DNA from: Candidatus Woesearchaeota archaeon
GTDB taxonomy: Archaea; Nanoarchaeota; Nanoarchaeia; Woesearchaeales; CALCXY01
Direction of reading: 5' to 3'
Assembly: GCA_030751555.1 (NCBI GenBank)
Contig: JASMFX010000050.1
Span: 1-7,780 of the forward strand
Length of the DNA: 7,780 bases
Below the pieces are notes generated by a model. That model made no database searches, was not told the origin of the DNA, and saw nothing but the letters and a program-made list of their open reading frames with translations. Below, piece after piece: positions 4,788 through 7,780 of this stretch. The stretch's first letter is position 1, and every line of letters begins with the position of its first letter. The position numbers and the translations under genes were made by a program.

Positions 4788-5561
4788 TTAGGTTATAGTC
4801 ATCCATGCATTACAATTATCTTCCCGAGCAGTGGTATTATGGGCGAAAACTGTTCTTACACCTTTTTCTTCTCTAAAGAGTACTTTACAAGATGTATTCT
4901 TATAACCATTATTATTTATTCCATAACCTCCAACTCTAACTGAATCCATACGGGGAGTACTTAATCCTGCCGAAGGATGCAGTAATAAATCTAGATCGTC
5001 AATGCCCTGGAGTTTGTATCTCCCCCTATCGGAACAGATCTCCAATCCTGATTTTAGCCCCCATAAGGGAAAATCAGTATATGGCCCAACTCCTTTTTTG
5101 AATTCATAGATATCTCCATTATGAAAAACATAACTACTCTTTTCAGAATCTGAATCATGATAGAAGGATCCTGGATTAATAGCGCAATCACCCTCCAAAC
5201 TAAGCAGCCTCATCTCTTCAACAAAATATGCTTCCATAACTTTATCAAGGTTAGCAAACGCATATTCGGGGCAGATAATGAGATCGTATTTTCCAGAATG
5301 AAAAGCTTTAAAAATTTCTTCCCTTATGAGGTGATAAGGAGATCCTGTAACACGAGTTGTTAAATTAATTAATCCAACACGTAGAGGCTCCTCTCTCTCA
5401 GGATGCATTAAATGCTCTAAATTAACATCAATGGTCCCTGGGGTAGACACTACATTAAATTCATCTTGGTCAAACAGTAGTCCAACTCTTTGAATACGAT
5501 TCGAAACATTAAACCGTACAGATCTTTTTACCCCTCGCCACAGGTTTGCTAACATAAACAA
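4788..5561 (-). CDS. Carbon-nitrogen hydrolase (nitrilase superfamily) protein
   Basis: A 257-residue protein with the Glu-Lys-Cys framework of the nitrilase superfamily, which hydrolyses amides or nitriles through a thioester. Visible: strand RVGLINLT (61-68), LIICPEYAF with Glu99 (94-102), NPGSFY (129-134), a NGDIYEFKK segment with Lys155/156 (148-156), GLEICSDRGRY with Cys176 (172-182), and the following LLLHPSAG strand (192-199). The second half of the fold ends with TVFAHNTTAREDN (237-249). The Glu-to-Lys and Lys-to-Cys spacings (about 56 and 20) are shorter than in well-known members, so loops around the active site are trimmed. The substrate is unknown; the neighbouring gene is also an amide-hydrolysing type. 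The N-terminus is basic without a clear signal peptide. The first ATG (5561) is given; Met3 (5555) lies about 26 bp from a TTTTAAAA box and may be the real leaderless start. Confidence 0.78.
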   Translation of the reverse strand: MFMLANLWRGVKRSVRFNVSNRIQRVGLLFDQDEFNVVSTPGTIDVNLEHLMHPEREEPLRVGLINLTTRVTGSPYHLIREEIFKAFHSGKYDLIICPEYAFANLDKVMEAYFVEEMRLLSLEGDCAINPGSFYHDSDSEKSSYVFHNGDIYEFKKGVGPYTDFPLWGLKSGLEICSDRGRYKLQGIDDLDLLLHPSAGLSTPRMDSVRVGGYGINNNGYKNTSCKVLFREEKGVRTVFAHNTTAREDNCNAWMTIT

Positions 5562-5576
5562 TGCAAATTCATACTC

Positions 5577-5588
5577 TTTTAAAAAATT
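5577..5588 (-). promoter_or_regulatory. Possible TATA box for the nitrilase-family gene
   Basis: AATTTTTTAAAA on the minus strand, overlapping the stop codon of the upstream exonuclease gene. The TTTTAAAA core is about 26 bp from Met3 (5555) and 20 bp from Met1 (5561). The T-run could equally help end the upstream transcript. Confidence 0.4.
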
Positions 5589-6330
5589 AAGCCTTTTTTA
5601 ACCTGCCAACAACAACCTCAGCTATCTTTTTCAGATTAACACAGTCTTCTTCATTATACTCTACAAGCAATTCCAAATAATGTTCATCTCCTGTAACTTT
5701 GTACATTTTCCAGAGCCGTAGAACATCTCCACCATACAAATCCTCAACTATCTTGTTCCGCTTAATCCCCAATCTACGCTCAACCTCCTTTAAACCACCT
5801 GTTAAACCAACCCTAGCGCAGCAATGACGAAGATCAACATGCAGCATAGGAGAAAAGAGGTTAGGATATCTTTTTTCCAAAAAAGGGACATCAAAAACAG
5901 TCCCATTAAACGTCACCAACATTTTGTATTGCCGAAGAACCAACTTAAGCTCTTCAATATTGAGATTTATATCCCTAATCATCAGCTTTGTATTAAAACC
6001 ATCATACAAACCAACAACAGTGACATCGCAATACCTCCCAACTCCATCTGTCTCAATATCTAGATAGATTGCATCCTCCTTAAAATGTTCATATAATCTC
6101 CACTGCTCAGAAAACCTCAGATGAGCATTAAAATAATCAACATCCTCATCCAAAAGAGCCTTTTTTGCTCTTTTAATCTTTCTATCATAGTATGCTTTGC
6201 GTGAAGAAGAGATCCCTTTGATTTTATCAGCATCTAAAAAACCATCCCAATCATTTATCCCTTGATTCTTAATGTTCTCTTCTTTTTTCCTGCTTATCCC
6301 ATCGAGAAACAAAAACGTTTTCTGAATCAT
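5587..6330 (-). CDS. RNase H-like DEDDy exonuclease, YprB-like (RNase_H_2 type)
   Basis: A 247-residue predicted 3'-5' exonuclease. Residues 5-60 match the helical N-terminal region seen in YprB-like archaeal and bacterial proteins (FLFLDGISRKKEENI, then GINDWDGFL, then a basic helix), possibly a helix-hairpin-helix DNA-binding part. The nuclease domain follows: Exo I YLDIETDG with Asp91 and Glu93 (89-96), Exo II VTFNGTVFDVPFLEKRYP with Asn142 and Asp147 (139-156), HVDLRH with Asp166 (164-169), a GGLKEVERRLGI segment (178-189) and Exo III EYNEEDC with Tyr225 and Asp229 (224-230). All expected metal ligands are present, so it should be active on DNA or RNA ends; the substrate is not known. It begins at an ATG 25 bp from a TATA box and lies 25 bp upstream of the nitrilase-family gene. 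Confidence 0.85.
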   Translation of the reverse strand: MIQKTFLFLDGISRKKEENIKNQGINDWDGFLDADKIKGISSSRKAYYDRKIKRAKKALLDEDVDYFNAHLRFSEQWRLYEHFKEDAIYLDIETDGVGRYCDVTVVGLYDGFNTKLMIRDINLNIEELKLVLRQYKMLVTFNGTVFDVPFLEKRYPNLFSPMLHVDLRHCCARVGLTGGLKEVERRLGIKRNKIVEDLYGGDVLRLWKMYKVTGDEHYLELLVEYNEEDCVNLKKIAEVVVGRLKKA

Positions 6331-6338
6331 ACATTTTT

Positions 6339-6360
6339 CGATTAAATCGGATTTAAATAT
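6339..6360 (-). promoter_or_regulatory. Promoter of the exonuclease gene with an overlapping small palindrome
   Basis: ATATTTAAAT (minus strand, 6351-6360) is centred 25 bp before the ATG at 6330. Between box and start lies CGATT-A-AATCG (6339-6349), a perfect 5+5 bp dyad about where a repressor would block initiation. The box is well supported; the operator reading is speculative. Confidence 0.55.
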
Positions 6361-6393
6361 GCTATGAGGGATTGTCCAGTGGGTGTGGTTAAC

Positions 6394-7236
6394 CTACTCC
6401 AAACCTTCCAACAATTTCTGCTGCTGCAAGATCTCATCAATCTTTAGCCTATTAACCTCTAATGTTAAGAACTTATCCTTAAAGAATTCCTTTGGAAAAT
6501 CACTAAAAAAATCAAGTGAAGACACTTTCAAGTGAGCATCCCTTCCATCACCCTCATGAATATGAAATGCTATGATCCATTTCTTTATCGCATCAATATA
6601 ATCCTTTGGCTTAAATCCATAATACCCTGCATTGCTGTAGACATGGCCAAAATCAAATAATATCCCTAGGTTCTTGCTCTTAATTTCAGAAAAAAGTTTA
6701 ATAAACTCCTCAGATTGCGCCATAAGCATCTCACCGTGCTTATCATGCTGGGTCTCAAGCCCAATTGTGATATCATTATCCTCTGCCTTTGAGAGTATTT
6801 TTTTCAAAGATTCCATAAATATTGCATGCGCTTGATCATATGGCACAGGTTTGGTCACTGCCTCTAATTCATGCTGAGCCTTAAAATCCACAAGATAACC
6901 TGCATGGATTGTGTAGATAGGAGCCTCCACCTTCCTACAGAGTTCAACTGCATTCAAAGCCACCTTTAAGCTTTTATCAAGAATATCTTTATTAGTGGAT
7001 GCGATATTGACCCACAACTGCTCTTTAAGCGGAGGGAAAAAAGTGTGGACAGTAAAGGTTAACTCATGCTCCTTTTGCATTTTAAACAATCTGCTAAGAT
7101 CTGAAAAATAAAAATGCGCACTCCCTAACTCAATCTGCCTTATTCCAGCATCAACATATGTTTGCAGCACTTTATAGAAATCAGTTTCAAATGTTCCAGT
7201 CCTTCCCTTTAGACAAGCAGTTGATACATAGACCAT
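6394..7236 (-). CDS. Xylose-isomerase-like TIM-barrel protein (sugar phosphate isomerase/epimerase family)
   Basis: A 280-residue member of the AP endonuclease 2 / xylose isomerase-like TIM-barrel superfamily. Numbered from the ATG at 7236: beta-1 MVYVST (1-6), IRQIELGSAH with Glu36 (32-41), FTVHTF with His64 (61-66), YTIHAGY with His111 (108-114), IGLETQHD with Glu161 (158-165), ILFDFGHVYSNAG with Asp195 and His198 (192-204), IAFHIHEGDGRDAHL with His225, His227, Asp230 and His235 (222-236), and LTLEVNR with Glu260 (257-263). This full set of Glu/Asp/His ligands suggests a divalent-metal enzyme. Family members include sugar isomerases, epimerases and endonuclease IV; the sequence does not decide between them. 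An in-frame GTG at 7254 would lengthen it by six residues, but it lies only about 7 bp from the TATA box, whereas the ATG at 7236 lies 25 bp away, as in the neighbours. Confidence 0.82.
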   Translation of the reverse strand: MVYVSTACLKGRTGTFETDFYKVLQTYVDAGIRQIELGSAHFYFSDLSRLFKMQKEHELTFTVHTFFPPLKEQLWVNIASTNKDILDKSLKVALNAVELCRKVEAPIYTIHAGYLVDFKAQHELEAVTKPVPYDQAHAIFMESLKKILSKAEDNDITIGLETQHDKHGEMLMAQSEEFIKLFSEIKSKNLGILFDFGHVYSNAGYYGFKPKDYIDAIKKWIIAFHIHEGDGRDAHLKVSSLDFFSDFPKEFFKDKFLTLEVNRLKIDEILQQQKLLEGLE

Positions 7237-7257
7237 AATCCTAGTGCATCTCACCGA

Positions 7258-7266
7258 TATTTAAAG
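7258..7266 (-). promoter_or_regulatory. TATA box for the TIM-barrel gene
   Basis: CTTTAAATA on the minus strand, about 25 bp before the ATG at 7236. It is the exact reverse complement of the plus-strand box at 7275-7283, with an 8-bp spacer, forming a symmetric divergent promoter. Confidence 0.65.
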
Positions 7267-7274
7267 ATTGTGGA

Positions 7275-7317
7275 CTTTAAATACAGAACAATACAATACT
7301 CCCCAAGCTTTTTATTT
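7275..7317 (+). promoter_or_regulatory. Plus-strand promoter region of the right-edge gene
   Basis: CTTTAAATA (7275-7283) mirrors the minus-strand box of the TIM-barrel gene. If used, it would initiate near 7304 and leave a leader before the ORF. A second, weaker box CTTTTTATTT (7308-7317) is centred about 26 bp from the ATG at 7339 and would give a leaderless message. Which one is used cannot be told. Confidence 0.45.
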
Positions 7318-7338
7318 GGCATGTTATTTGCCTCTTTT

Positions 7339-7780
7339 ATGAGCTCATGGTTAAGAAGACGTTTGAAAAGCTTTCAAAGTGCAAGAAATAGGAGGCTTTT
7401 CACAGAAGAAGTATATGAAGAGATGTTGAAGTATTCATTTATCCCTTTTGATACAGCAAAAGCTCTTGATACGTTACTTGAAAAATTAGCAAATGATTGC
7501 TTAGAGAAACCAGTAATTGTTGTGCAAGGAGACCATGATAGGATATTGAAACCTTATTTCAAGGCTCCAAGGACTGACCAATTCAAATATGAGATCAGGA
7601 TGTTTGGCAAACATTTTACTATTGCAGTGTTCGACAAGGAGAGTGTTATTGATGAGAACATGAAATTAAGAGTCAGAGTCAGAAATGGCTACAAATTATT
7701 ATTTAACTGGGCCGTTGATATGAACCCTGATAGCTCTGAAGAAGATTTAGGCTATGAGATGGGCGATGGAAGAAGGTCAG
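7339..7780 (+). CDS. Unrecognised protein, N-terminal 147 residues (3' end outside window)
   Basis: An open frame running through the right edge without a stop. The protein begins with a strongly basic segment (WLRRRLKSFQSARNRR, 4-19), then a helical part with FTEEVYEEMLKY (21-32) and AKALDTLLEKLAND (40-53). A beta-rich stretch follows, with KPVIVVQGDHDRIL (57-70), FKYEIRMFGKHFTIAVFD (82-99) and LRVRVRNGYKLLF (110-122), then an acidic region (129-145). No family is recognised, and no signal peptide or membrane segment is seen. The ATG at 7339 is preferred because a TATA-like box lies 26 bp upstream; an in-frame ATG at 7321 would add six residues. Coding character is supported by the long open frame and sensible amino-acid composition. 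Confidence 0.65.
   Translation, partial: MSSWLRRRLKSFQSARNRRLFTEEVYEEMLKYSFIPFDTAKALDTLLEKLANDCLEKPVIVVQGDHDRILKPYFKAPRTDQFKYEIRMFGKHFTIAVFDKESVIDENMKLRVRVRNGYKLLFNWAVDMNPDSSEEDLGYEMGDGRRS

Noticed and set aside
4782..4788. ATGATGA on the minus strand, resembling a C box of an archaeal C/D sRNA
   Set aside because: No CTGA D box at a fitting distance in the 47-bp gap, which is already explained by a TATA box.
5157..5363. Plus-strand 68-codon open frame
   Set aside because: Lies inside the nitrilase-family gene across the catalytic Glu region on the other strand; no start signals.
5824..6063. Plus-strand 79-codon open frame
   Set aside because: Antisense to the exonuclease core motifs; no start signals and no recognisable protein features.

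Overview
The window looks like chromosomal DNA of an AT-rich archaeon. Three things support this: an Lhr-type SF2 helicase, TATA boxes of the form TTTAAAT centred about 24-29 bp upstream of start codons with almost no leader (typical of leaderless archaeal transcripts), and very short intergenic gaps. The compact layout and small accessory proteins would suit a DPANN-type lineage such as Woesearchaeota, but that placement is an inference and no rRNA or marker gene is present to test it.

Layout from left to right. Positions 1-1576 (minus strand) hold the N-terminal 525 residues of an Lhr-family helicase that continues beyond the left edge. Positions 1646-2151 (minus) hold a two-gene operon with a 4-bp ATGA overlap: a BECR-fold RNase-like toxin candidate followed by a DUF2283 protein, read as a toxin-antitoxin module. 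Positions 2349-2798 and 3091-3975 (plus) encode two unrecognised proteins that share a C-terminal domain of about 125 residues and an almost identical promoter. Between them lies a 292-bp spacer with a perfect 13-bp inverted repeat, internal direct repeats and further palindromes. Positions 3976-7236 (minus) hold four co-directional genes, each with its own TATA box: a GuaA-glutaminase-like class I amidotransferase, a nitrilase-superfamily amidohydrolase, a DEDDy RNase H-like exonuclease with a helical N-terminal extension, and a xylose-isomerase-like TIM-barrel protein. At the right edge, divergently transcribed, is the 5' part of an unrecognised gene (7339 onwards).

The four enzymes look like ordinary housekeeping or repair genes that are separately promoted rather than a tight operon. 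The part of the window most likely to be undescribed is 2150-3975. There the two paralogous genes carry a Shine-Dalgarno sequence and a canonical TTTATAAA box about 53-56 bp upstream of the start, while their neighbours are leaderless. They share an upstream control block and are separated by a repeat-structured element. Their function cannot be told from sequence alone.
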